Shown: positions 1 to 11,134 of the stretch, in pieces
Numbering within the stretch: position 1 is the first letter of the stretch
Layout of the letters: every line of letters starts with the position of its first letter
Position numbers and translations under genes: made by a program
Assembly (NCBI GenBank): GCA_003427395.1
Contig: BFEA01000031.1
Span: forward strand, 853,582 to 897,527
From: Chara braunii
Taxonomy: Eukaryota; Streptophyta; Charophyceae; Charales; Characeae
Direction: 5' to 3'
Length of the DNA: 43,946 nt
Notes under the pieces: model-generated
Databases searched by the model: none
Told to the model about the DNA's origin: nothing
What the model saw: only the letters and a program-made list of their open reading frames with translations

Positions 1-63
<63 letters not shown>
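1..63. repeat. (GA)n microsatellite at window edge
   Basis: An uninterrupted GA dinucleotide run opens the window. The same motif adjoins both assembly gaps (12871-12957 and 28103-28189), so it is probably a recurrent assembly break point. The true length is unknown. Confidence 0.98.
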
Positions 64-68
<5 letters not shown>

Positions 69-459
69 TTATGCTCTCTCTATGTGTTGTGTACATGAGC
101 TCTAGGCCAAAAATAGGCACAGAGACACTATCTTCATGATATTCTGTGTATCCAACATTGGGCTGTGTGCTCTGCCTCTGCACCCAATTGGGTTGCGTGG
201 TCTCCCTCTCTCCCTATATGTTATGTCCCGCATTCAATTTGTCTATTTTTATCTGGTGCATCTGCCTCAGCAGGGCTGGGGCACCACTTTCCGCTTGCTA
301 ATTAATAGTCAAAACTTTTGTAAAAGCCAAAAATACTTGGCAATGAGTTTTCAGCAAAATGCAATGCAATGTACACAAATTCAAAGTTTTGACTCCTGAT
401 TTTCAGTACCTGACCAAATCTGGGCCGAGGTCCTACCAGCAAAGAGGATCCGGTTGACT
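64..459. other. Non-coding left flank of the LINE insertion
   Basis: No convincing gene is seen. The base composition and short phrases such as 'agtcaaaa' recall the non-coding repeat at 12045-12540. The perfect 15-bp duplication at 460-474 and 12030-12044 implies that this stretch and the sequence right of 12044 were contiguous before the LINE inserted. It also holds a near-copy of the target site at about 411-425 (gaccaaatctgggcc). Confidence 0.5.
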
Positions 460-474
460 GACTAAATCTGGACG
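460..474. repeat. Target-site duplication, poly(A)-side copy
   Basis: The 15-mer gactaaatctggacg is immediately followed by one g and then 26 T, which is the minus-strand poly(A) tail. An exact copy sits at 12030-12044. The bases flanking the two copies differ, so the duplication is exactly 15 bp, typical of target-primed reverse transcription. Confidence 0.85.
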
Positions 475-2005
475 GTTTTTTTTTTTTTTTTTTTTTTTTT
501 TCCAAAAAAAAAGAACCTCACGGTTCTGGCTCCTACCATTCTGGGGAGCGACAGTCCGGTTCCTATTCCCCCGGCAAGTCAATATGGAATACATAAAAGA
601 CTCACGCACGCTCCTCCCCATTATGGCTGAGAGGCCCGAGAGGGCAGCATTGATTACTTCCCTGAGGAAGGATGTACCACCTCTCACCCCTGCCTAATGT
701 AGCCTGTACTAACTCTGCCTGCCAATCTGTCTGATCCCAGATCTGCTCCTCTCAGCTATGAAGCTGTCGGTTANTTGTGATTATGCAAGAGCCTTCTGGA
801 ACACTTATGTGCCTTTTGAAGCGTCTATTACTCTATAACAGCATTTGCCTTGTTTCTGTCTAAGCTGTAAACCCTAAACCCTCGGTCTTAAAGCTGTCCT
901 GATTTCTCTGTTCCAAGACGTCCAGGTAGAAATTACCTCTCCTACGCCCTAAAACTCGCCGTGTTTTCACCCGACTACGACCCTTAACCCCTAAACCTTT
1001 CCTTCGACTCATAATCCTGAATCCCTTCCCCCTTTTTTTTTTTTTTTTCCCCCCTTAGAAGTCGCTGCACGGCCTTTCAGGAGTGTTTTGTCCATGACGA
1101 CCTGTTTCATTCAACACCCGCCTCCGTGTCCCTTGGTATGAACGACCAGATCTCTTAAGCCCTTAACCCTTAGCCAGTGTTCCTGTCTTCTGAAATGTCT
1201 ACCTTGGCGTTGGCAGGATTCCGTTTATTTCCAGCCCCTGTGACCGAACCTCCTCAGCAACCCCCGTTCATGCACCNTTTTAACCTTTTCTCNGGCTTGT
1301 CCTCCCTTTTCCCGCTTCCCCTTTTGTCTGTGCCCCTTGGATCTCTAGCCACTTGTAAGTATCCCTTTGCGTTCTAAGAAGTGGCTATATTCTCTGACGT
1401 TGCCTGCTGTAGAACGCCTTTTTCTGGAATTGGATTATGCCAGTCTTTCCGGCATATTCGATCCTGCCGCAGTTCTGCACCTTGCCATTTACCAGCCAGC
1501 TTCTATAGAATTTCTGTCTTTCCCTTTCCCGTTCATCTTCTGACCTCTGCAGGGGGTCTTCGCTTGAATCGTAGCTTTGGTCTCTGTCAACACCNTCTCT
1601 CGTGGGTTGGACCGCCCTTCAAATGTTCTGCTGCATCTTTTCTCTTCATGTGACCCACAGAGTCACTTCCTGGTGGGATCGAACCAGATTTTCTCTGTCT
1701 TCCTTGCCAGTTCGGGGATGTTAGCCAGGAGGAGCAATTGAATGGGTTGTTCGGGGGAGGGAACTTGAAGAGGGAGTGCCGGAGAGCTGAAGCTCTCGCC
1801 CAGTATGCGGTTGCCTCTTTACAAAGCATCAAACAGTGCCCTACATCCTCTACCGCCCTTCGGTGCAAACTGGCCATAACTCCGAGCTGTCAGGATCTGT
1901 GGTTTTCTGTCTGATGTGCAAGCATTGATTTACCGGGGGGGCAGCATATGAGGGCATCCACTACCGGCCGTCAGATTAACCTTTTGCTGGAGCTGTTACT
2001 TAGGC
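475..2005 (-). mobile_element. LINE-E: 5'-truncated 3' end of a second LINE subfamily
   Basis: Reading the minus strand from about 2005, a broken ORF2 C-terminus can be followed (PVNQCLHI, DSSELWPVC, HCLMLCKEATAYWARASAL, ending near 1430). It matches LINE-B (32527-33100) and LINE-D (18900-19650) better than the LINE-A ORF2 beside it. It is followed by a 3' UTR with degenerate CCCTAAA motifs (868-881, 945-951, 983-998, 1157-1173). The terminal block at 515-660 contains 'cattctggggagc' and 'agtccggttcctattcc', shared with 18610-18690, 31745-31830 and 42565-42610. The element ends in 26 A (476-501). It supplies the 3' end of the composite insertion. Confidence 0.75.
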
Positions 2006-2231
2006 TCTTGCTCGTGTCGTGTCCACCTCTGGTCTTAGATGACTTATGAACTACCCTTGAGTGAGAATTCTATGGTCTATCTATTTCCTTCGCCCCTTTA
2101 TTGTATTACTTGCTGTCTTGGTTGCTATCTTGCTCCCCTATACCTTTTGCATGTCCCAGGTCTGTGCTTTTCTTCCGTATTCTTCGGTGTTGGTTGGAAT
2201 GGTGGGTTTCTGTTGCTGGCCTAACGTCGGT

Positions 2232-5200
2232 TTAGTCTGTGGAAATGTTAATTTCGAGGGACTCCGGTATACTGTNTACTGAAGAGTCTTGCGACTGGTG
2301 TCTTGGTGGGGCTTCATCCCAAAGACGAAACACTATACTTGAGCCATGTATCAGGGCAACTTTGCCTTTTGCTAGGTAATTTTCTTCGAATTTGCATTGG
2401 TGATCCTTTGCCTTGCCTTCGTCTTCTTTCATTCTCCTTTGTACCTTGCGCCATAGGGTCCAGTACTCGGTTTCTACCTGTTGTTGGAGTAGTCCCCACG
2501 CNTCTTGCGTGTGCATTTTTTGTCCTTCTATTGTTTCTTGGCATCTTTTCCGCCATATAACCCATAGTGTAGCTTTTCTGAGTATTCTGAAGAAATTGAT
2601 TTCTATTGGCTTCCGGTTTTCTGGGTTTTTGAAACCTAAGAGTAGGAGTGTGTTGTTGTTTGTGAGGGTGGTGCCTGTTACTGCATTCCATAGACTTGCT
2701 ACCTTTTNCCATAGTGGTTTTATTCTGGGACAGTGTAGGAAACAGTGATATAGGTTTTCTATTTGATTCTCCCTACAGTTGGCACATATCTCTTTGAGGG
2801 GACTCCTGTCATCTTTTTTCCTTCGTGTATTTAGCCACTGGTTCAGTGGGACAGCTAGGTACAAGATTAGCCATTGTAGACTTCTAAATTTGGGCGGGTT
2901 AATAGATGCTATTTTGATCCATGGTATTGGGTCAAGTGTTTCTGGTTCTACGTCCAGGTGTCTTTTCCATCTTTCTGCTATTATTGGGTCCGGGTTCACA
3001 GAACGGCGTCTCAGCCTATAGCCTAATCTAGTTGTGTAATGTAATAGGTTGAATTTGGTGTTGATCCTTGAGGCTCCTTGCTTTATGTTCCATGNCCATT
3101 CTGCTGGGTCTACTTCAAGGTTTTCTAGTGGTATTTGGGGGCAATACAGGGTTAATTNCTCATTTTCTATAACTCTTACCTTCCTTAGATTGTCTTCCCT
3201 TACTGTAACTTGCGCTGTTGAGTTTTTGAGGATCTTGCTAAAGTCTGAACCTGGTTCTTCTATTTCATGCATAGTAAATGTGTGNCAGNTTGGATTGCCC
3301 TCTTCTCTACCCCAGTATGCTAGCGCGTGTTTCTGTTGGGGTTCANTCAGTAAAATTGCCCAGTCTCCTGCAGACCACTGTCTGTCTTTTTTAAGTGTCA
3401 CCATCCAGTCTTGTGGTATGGCTGCTATGATTTCTTGTAGATTCTGATTTAGTCTGTGGCAGCCTTTAAGCTGTTGTCTGAGTTGGTTACTTTGTTTCCA
3501 GTCTCTGGTGTTGTCGTCCCATATGTGTTTGATCTGCCATATTCCTTTTTTCTAGCCATACTCCCCATTTTGTGTCCTTAGAAGTCAGTGTAAATGGGCC
3601 TCCTTCTTTCTTGGTTATCCATTGGTTACATAATAGGGGTTGTCTTAGTATTTCTTCCTTATTGCTCGGTTTCCGGACTTTAGCTGGGAATATCTCTCTC
3701 CAGTCGCGGAGGATCCCTCTCCAGAAACACAAACGGGACTGGTTCCTTGAGTGTATTGTGTTGTGGTTTCTCCCTTTCATTGANCATGATTTGCTCATTA
3801 ACCAGAAGGTACCCTCCATGTTAGCCGGGGTGTTATATATTGGTAGTTGTTGTATCCCATCTAGGGCTAACGTTCTCCACGGTAAGCTAGGTCTCGTGAT
3901 GAGCTTTAGGATCCATTTTGTTTGTAGAGCTTTTATTTGGGTTGTGGGGTCTAGTACACCCAGTCCTCCTTGCTCCTTTTTCCTCGTGACATACTGCCAA
4001 GCGACTTTGGTTATGAAGTGTTGTCTGGTAGCATCTCCTGTCCACAAATATGNTGTGGCTTTCCTTNTTAGGTTTCTCAATGTCCCGTGATCTGGTGCCC
4101 AGAAGGCTGCCACGTACCACATCATTNNGAAAATGGATGAGTTTAGTATTAGTGCTCTACCATATAGTGAGAGGTGAATTTTGCCCCAGTCGCTTAATTT
4201 GTTTGTCATCTTGGCTAGGAGGCTAGGGGACATTTCTGTCTCTGCTCCGTGTTCTGTCATCTGGATTCCTAGGACTCTTAACGGGTCTTTCGCGTCGGAC
4301 CATTTCATGCCTTCTAGAGTGTTTTGAGGGAGGTCAACGCTTCCGTCCGTTAGCCACCATCCCGTCGTTTTTTGCCAATTTATTCGCATTCCAGAAGCTA
4401 GTTGAAATGCCTGCATGGCTCTGGTAAGGGCCTCGAATGAGGAGTTGGATGCTCTTACGAGTACAGTCAAATCATCTGCGAACATGATCGTGGGTGGTAT
4501 GTGGTGTGGTCTGTTGGGGTCTTCCGTAGGGTTTGTGAGACGTTGTATAGATGGGTCTTTCCTGAGGAATGAGGCTATTGCTTCCATTATAAATAGGAAT
4601 ATGGGAGCTGCTAGTGGGTCACCTTGTCTTACAGACCTGGACATCTTGTAGAGATTGGATATGTGGCCGTTTACTTGAACTGCTCCGTGTGCATCNTTGT
4701 ATAGCACTCTAACCCATTTNNTGAAGTTTGGACCCACGCCCATCTTTTCCATGCACTGCTGGAGGAAGTCCCAGTTGACTTGGTCGTAGGCTTTCTCGAA
4801 ATCAAAGAAGAGGATTGCTGCATTCNGCTTTTTATCTTTAATGTATCTTACTGATTCAGNTAATGTCATTACATTGTCTAATATGAATCTGCCCGNGATG
4901 AAGCCTGTTTGATCTATATGGAAACAACTTTTGGTGATCTGTCTTATTCTGTTTGCTAGGAGCTTGGCTAAGATCTTATATGCAACAGTTAGTAATGTGA
5001 TTGGTNGGTAATTTTTGATGTCTGTGGGGTCCCCTTTTTTGTATAGTAGAGTGACTATTCCAGTACTAAGGTATTTTCCTAAGCCATCGGAATCCCATGC
5101 TGATCTTATGAATTTGCAATATTCATCCCCTAGGAGTTCCCAATATTTTTGCCAAAATTCTTTCGACAGTCCGTCTTGGCCCGGGGTCTTCCCTATTTTC

Positions 5201-6744
5201 ATTGAGTCTAAGGCTTTTTTTATTTCTACGTTTGTTATGGGAGCGTCTAGTTCCTCTGCTAGTGCCACTGGAATTGTTTTGGACAGGTGTTTGCTGAATT
5301 TTTCTCTTGCTCTTATCACTTGACCTGGAGTGGGTTGTTCTGTTTTAGAGGTATAGAGGTTTTTGTAAAAGGATTCTGCTATTGCTAGCATCTTCTTTGG
5401 GTCTGAAGTAAGGCCATGCTCACCTCTAAGTTGGTGAATGGCGGAGTTTCTTCCTCTTGTTTTGATTTTTTGGAAGAGGAACTTTGTCATTCTCTCCCCT
5501 TCTTCCCACTCTCTGACCCTTGCCCTTAGTCTCATTCCTTTTGCTTTCCATAAATTCTAGTTGCCTAGTTCTGCTCTTGCTTTGGCTAGCGAGTCCTCGT
5601 ATGAAGTCTGTCCTGGGTTACTAATGAGGTTTCTTTCTGCTACTCGGACTGCTGCTTCTAATTCTTTGATGCGCCTGTTCCTTTTGTCTGCCAATTTCCT
5701 AGAGGCTAAGGATGCTGCTTTAGATAGGTTGGCTACTATGGACGGGAAGTCTGATCCTCTTTTCTCCGAGTCTATGCACGCTATAGTTATTGCTTCTTTC
5801 ATTTGTTGGGTTTCTANAANGGAGTTGTTAATCTTNAAAAAGGANGGGCCTTTTTGTAAACCGGGGTCAAAAAGGAAATTAATGAAGGTTGGGCTGTGAT
5901 CAAGACCGTTGTTGTAAGGCATTTTGCCTATTCCTACTTTGTGGATTGTTCCTCTGAGGGATTCGGAAACTAAGAAGTAGTCTATTGCTGAGCTTGTTGT
6001 GTGTTGTGATCTGTTCCTTTTCCTGAAGGAAAATCTTAACGCTTCTGGGTGGAATGTTCTGAGGGGTTCTATTAGTTGTCTTTCCAACACGAGAGCATTC
6101 ATTTCTTGAGTCTCGCTTACTGAGGCTTCTTCCCTGTCAGACCGTTGTGCTGAGATCCGGTCTTTGGCTGGATCAAGTACAGTGTTCCAGTCTCCTACTA
6201 GTATCAGGTGTTTCTTTGTGTTGCATTTGTCTGAGATAAGTTGTATGAAGTCTCCTCTCTGCGTTGAGTCATTGGGTGCGTAGACGTTTATTAATTGAAA
6301 GCTTTCNTCCTTNTATGTGAAATGNATTTCTATCCATCTTCCGTTTTNTGTGTCTGTTTTGCTCTCAATGNTGTTGATTTGGTTGGCTGCTCTTGAGTTT
6401 NCGTTCCAGAGGATGGCTGTACCTGCTGAGCCNATCCTTGGGGACGGCGCCCATTGGCTTGCTTTTACGTGTTTCAATCTTGTCTGTATTTTGTTGATCA
6501 TTGTTTGATGTTCTATTGAGTTGGATAGGTGAGTTTCTTGTAGGCATATTATGTCCGNTGGNCTTCTTGAGAACCAGTTGAGGTAGTTGGTTNTGTTGNC
6601 CNATTTTTGTTCATNANTTAAGACTGTTGCTAAGCCATTGACATTCCATGACATCATTGTCAACTCAGGCTCACTCGGTTTAAGGGTGTAGTGTCTCAGT
6701 TGGCCTGGGTGTGTGGCCTGGGTTGTGTGGTTAGGTGATGTCAT
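2232..6744 (-). pseudogene. LINE-A ORF2: APE endonuclease, reverse transcriptase, zinc-finger C-terminus
   Basis: About 1500 codons in three pieces. The endonuclease (6744-5557) carries the APE-family signatures SWNVNGL, LQETHL, INVYAPN, GDWNT, SAIDYFL and LDHSP. The RT (5535-3487) carries KTPGQDGLSKEFW, LLYKKGDPTDIKNY, LFFDFEKAYDQVNWDFL, RQGDPLAAPIFLFIMEAI and the catalytic FADD. The C-terminal part (3404-2232) carries a zf-RVT-like CANC...HCFLHC arrangement, as in plant L1-like elements. The endonuclease and RT pieces share one frame and are parted only by a TAG at 5557-5559, where LINE-B and LINE-C have Trp, so TGG to TAG is likely. The RT and C-terminal pieces differ by a one-base shift, probably in the A6 run near 3546-3551. 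The start ATG at 6742-6744 lies 48 bases after ORF1. Scattered N bases leave some residues unknown. The product would nick target DNA and copy the element RNA. Confidence 0.9.
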
Positions 6745-6791
6745 GGAGGGATGGCTATGACCCCANCCTTATCTCTCTCTGTGGTGGTGAC

Positions 6792-9724
6792 TTAGTTGGG
6801 GGAGGATCCGAAGGGCTCTGTGCTGTGGATTTTANCTACTCGGGCCCCCACCTCCAGTGTGTGAGCCAGGTGCTCTTGGTTGTCTGCGAAGAGTCCATGT
6901 CCTTCTGCCAGCGACGCTGCAACCGCTGCTCTTTCTGCTGGGATATCTCCGCCTAGGAGGCCGTAGGGAATTGCTTGTATTACCTTCCATGGTTTCCATG
7001 TGAGATGTTCTTTGATCTTTGCATCCATTGAGTACTGTACCATGTAGGGTCTGAGGTCACAGATCATCAGATCTCCTGATGAGTCAATCCACTCCTCTCT
7101 CCAATCTTTCCATGAACCTAGAATGTGGGCGCTCATGGGGGCATCCCCTGAGATGTTGTTTGTCAGGGTCCTTTTGCTCAGTTTGGCAACTGCAATGAGG
7201 ACCCATGACTTGTTAATTGCTACTTCCCAATCTCCATGATTTGTGTTCCATCTGTAGGGGATTATCGCCCTTTTCTTGCAGCCACTTTTGGCTTCGAGCT
7301 TGGCAGCTGTGAATGTTTCTGCGTTTTGTCCCCCTGCCAACTTTTGCAGATTGATTGCCATATCGGATGTTTCCCTGTTCTGATCTCTTAGCACCGTGAT
7401 TTGTGCTTTGAGGATCTCCTTTTGTCTGTCAAGGTCTTCCTTCTCCTCCAGCGGCCTGTTCTCTCCATCCTCCTCGTCCCCTGTGTCCTGAGAACTTGCT
7501 GTTGGGGTCGATTTTGCATTCCCTCTTCCCCCCTTGCGCCTCTTGCTCGGTTTTTGGGAGTCTGTATTGTTGTAAGATTTGGGCCAGATCCAACTGTTCG
7601 ATGTGTGAGACCCTTGGTTGGCTACCTCTTCCAATTTGGCGCCGTAGCGTTCAGCAAAAAAGTCTGACAATTCCTGTTCCTTTTCTAGGATTTCGTATTG
7701 GTTGTCTGTGGGGAACAGATTGCTCAGCGTTTGCTGCGTCGGGTTGAAGTTCTGCAGATTGAAGATATGTTTTTTGTGTGCGATCCTGATTTCAAATTCA
7801 ATTTCTCTTTCTCTTTCCAGCCCCTTGACATATTTCGAAAGCCAATTGAGCGAGTCCTCCTGATCTTCTTCCCCTGTTATATCTGTTGCGTCTTGGTTCG
7901 TACCCATGTGAGAGTCTCCCTCTGCAGATTCTTGCGACATGTTGTCGTCTGTTTTCCTTTCGTCCACTTCCTCCTTTTCTTCTCCTTCTCCTTGTTCTCC
8001 TCTTCCTTCCGGAATGTCTGTTTCATCTCCTTCTTTCATCATTTCTTCTCCTTCTTTACTGCCTCCTTCCTTAGTCCCTCGCTGTTTTTTCCCTTTGTTG
8101 GCTGCATCTCCCACTGTTCCCTCTTCGTTGTCTCCTTGACCTTCATCCGTCTCAGCTTCCATCTCTTCAGTTGCTGTGACAGGGCCTCTAGGCTTGCTGC
8201 TTTTGTCTTGTGATGTGCTGTGTCGGTGAGTTTGGGGAGGGTTGATTCGCTTTTCTTTTGAGCTTCTTATTTGAGCCGTTGGTTGTGCTTTCCTTCTGTG
8301 GTATCTGGGAGTCTTTGGTGCCTTGCGAGGAGTTCTGAGTTTTGGAAGATTGAAGGATCTTTCCTCTTNCCTGTAAGTTCTCGAAGAATGCTTTTTCTGN
8401 TGAGCTGCCTGTTTTGATCAGTTCTTGCAGGGTGTCTTTCCTGTGTTTGTCTTCCATAATCCCCTGCGTGTCCAGAATTGGCTTTTTCNGGAAACCCCCT
8501 TCTTTATCCTCAATCTTCCTNGCCCCCTTTGTTTGCCATTGGCTGCCATGTNGAGGGTAAANGTCGGGTTGAACCNATGGTTCGGTCTGTAGTGTCCACA
8601 CCCATTTTGGGTCTTTCAGNCTGTCATCGAAGACCCAACCTCTGTAGGTGGGGTCGTCAACAAACCACAGGCCTGACATTGCTTCGCACTCGACCAGGTT
8701 CGCTTGGATTTGGCCTGGTTTCCCTGCTCTGTCCCTGTTGAGTGGGCAATTTCTGTCTGTGCCCAGATGACCTTTCCCTCTGCACCTGAAACAACGTGGA
8801 TTGGATTTGGTGGAGAGGAATACTGTCAATTTCTGACCATTCGGTTTTTGGAACAGCCAGGTGTCTGGGAACTGTGGCGGGATGCCTGAGGGAACCTCGA
8901 GACATGCAATCCTGGAATCATGGTTGGGTGCTAAGAATTCAGGACCTGAAGCCAGCCATTCGATAACAGGGTTGTTTGGGTAGGCCTTTGCCAATCTGTG
9001 TTCCACAAGGCCGTGCAGTCCTTCTGCGATGTTATCAAACTGGATCCAAAAATGATTCCGCAACATGGTTTGCCTGTTTCGAGGCATCAGGCTGCGGTGC
9101 TCGTCTGGGTTTCCAATTTGTGACGGTGACCACTCCTTTCCTGCACTTGAGACTGTTTAAGGCTATCAGATAGTGTGCATAAGCCTTATCTGGAGTAATT
9201 ATCATGACTGTGTTGCGCGCTCGCTTGTGGTAGGTGACGTCTGGTTCCGTGCCCGGGATTTCTTCTAGGGACCTGAGAGTGTCCCGAACCCAAGTTCTTT
9301 TTTCATTTGGGGACATGTCTGCGCATTTCTGAGGAAAGTTAAAGAGAACTGCGTGCTTGTTAAAAACTTCTTCACAGTTTGTTTCGTCCTCTTCCGGATA
9401 TTCCCAAATCTCCACTTGCTCTTCTCCTTCTCCCTCATCTGATGGGATCGTTTGTTTGATGATGTTCACCTTGGATTTGATCCGCGTGCTTGATATGAGG
9501 AATTCCATAGCTTTTTGGCCTAGTGATTTGGAGGCTGAGTCCGCTGTTGAAGATTGTGGACCTTTCTGTGAGCCATCCAGTGGGTGTGTTTGAGTTCCGG
9601 TTACTGGGTTTGGTTGTACGTGCNGCTGTCCTCCTGGGATGGGTTCATTCCTCGGGTACGTGGGACTTGCTGGTTTCTGGGGNGCGGNTCCTTTCCCCAG
9701 TGCTTCTGCGTATGAGATTGCCAT
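6792..9724 (-). pseudogene. LINE-A ORF1: nucleic-acid-binding protein with CCHC knuckle
   Basis: Three successive open stretches in different frames (9724-9035, 9087-8188, 8162-6792) read as one protein of about 975 codons broken by two frameshifts. The first part has an acidic linker and a compact domain (about residues 100-215) leading into NHFWIQFDNIAEGLHGLVE, reminiscent of DUF4283 domains in plant LINE ORF1 proteins. A zinc knuckle follows (CFRCRGKGHLGTDRNC, near 8800), spaced C-X2-C-X4-H-X6-C rather than the usual X4 at the end. The third part is a highly charged, Glu/Lys/Gly-rich segment, then a helical region (LSKYVKGLEREREIEFEIRI), then a Trp-rich C-terminal domain (WKPWKVIQAIPYGLLGGDIPAE) with a counterpart in LINE-C at 36155-36672. 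It probably coats the element RNA. The start ATG is at 9722-9724. Confidence 0.8.
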
Positions 9725-9896
9725 GTTGTGCGTGGGGTCAGATTGCGTTGTCTTGTCTCTTGTGTCGATCGTTGGTCGCTGTCTTTGTTTGGAGAGAAAC
9801 GACGTGCAGTTTGTCCGATTCGGGATCAGAAGTGGGAATATTCGTGATCAGAAGAGGGAATAATCCCAAGGATTGGCCAGCGTATACACGCTCTTC

Positions 9897-9898
<2 letters not shown>

Positions 9899-9930
<32 letters not shown>
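9899..9930. repeat. Poly(G) tract, 32 bases
   Basis: A pure G run (poly-C in LINE sense) just upstream of ORF1. It is potentially G-quadruplex forming and prone to sequencing error, so its length is uncertain. Confidence 0.9.
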
Positions 9931-9931
<1 letters not shown>

Positions 9932-11033
9932 AAGGTTTGAGGACGGCAATTAAAAATCCTCTTCTCTGAGAGTGGGGACGTCCTTACTCCGTTTGGGGGG
10001 AAGGATTTATTAAAGAATTGGACAATTTAAAGAATGTGTGGATCGAATCTTTCCACGGGTTTGCAGTATTAGGCTGTTCGCCTATAATAATAATAATAAA
10101 TAATAATAACGTTGTGCAGAATGTCTGCCCGATAAAAAATAATGGTTAATGATTACTTTATTCCCAATATTTTGGGAAAAGGATTTGGGGAAAANAATTT
10201 CGGAGTTGGCACTGTGAGAATGTGACACGCTGCTCCTTTCGACGTGTAGGGCAATTATGCTGTTTGTTCGCCCTATCGAAATATGAGAATACTACACGGG
10301 GAGAAGGAGACAGTTTGGCGGTGAGCCGCTTACTAATCTAGGTTAGGGGGGCAGNACNGGGTGTTNGGTGTGTGGAGAATTTGGGTTGTCGTCCAGGAGG
10401 CTGGGAGGTGATGGTGGNTCTAGGAGGTGTGGGTGGGCGGTTGGCGGGTGGGCGAGGGGACTGGGGATGGGAGAGGGGGGCGGTTTGGGTGGATTAGCGG
10501 AGGGATGGCGTTGAGCGACGGTGAGAGGGGTGGGGTGGAGATTGAATTTTAGCGGGGCCGTAGNGCGGGGNTCAGTTTGTGTGTAGGTGTGGGTGGGAGG
10601 TGGGAGGAGTGGGAGTGGGGTGGGGATGGAGTGGGATGGAGTGGGAGGGCGGGGAGGATGTGTTGGGGAATAGTGACTGCTGTGCTTGTGTCGCGTAGTG
10701 AGTGAATGGGGGTCGATCTTCTCAAGTACCTGGGTTGTGTTCGTTCGTGGGGTTGTCGTGTTCTCTGCGCTGTTTCTGTTTCCTTTCTGAACAGTCTCCT
10801 CGTTAGTACTCGTGAGCGTCTAAAGGTAGGATATCGTTTCTTTGCCTCACTTTCTGTGTTCTCTAGTTCAGCAGTGTCCTCTTGTGCTTAGTGCCGGTGT
10901 GGAAAAACTAAGTCGAAGTAGGAGGCTACAGTGACGGACTGGGTCGGAATAGGACGCTGCCGTGGTGCGTGCACTGTTCCTCCGCCGGAAATTTTACCGG
11001 TTTTGGTTACTAAAAACGGAGGAAATGATGATC

Positions 11034-11134
11034 TTGGCTCGTCCTGTTGTACGTTGTCTCTTCTTGAAAAAAGGAGCGCCTGCTTTGGCTCGTCCTGTTG
11101 TACGTTGTCTCTTCTTGAAAAAAGGAGCGCCTGG
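11034..11134. repeat. 51-bp tandem duplication
   Basis: Two near-perfect units start with ttggctcgtcctg at 11034 and 11085. Fifty-one bases is a multiple of three, so in the minus-strand frame it repeats a 17-residue block (RRSFFQEETTYNRTSQ). It lies in the LINE-A 5' region. Confidence 0.9.

Noticed and set aside
5557-5559. Reassigned UAG codon (as in some green algae)
   Set aside because: The position corresponds to Trp in related LINEs, not Gln, and the CNGC exons give no sign of an altered code.
2303-6956. Plus-strand frames over LINE-A ORF2
   Set aside because: Antisense shadows of a clear endonuclease/RT coding sequence.
7401-8213. Plus-strand frames rich in Phe/Leu/Ser opposite LINE ORF1
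   Set aside because: Shadows of the acidic/basic ORF1 on the minus strand.
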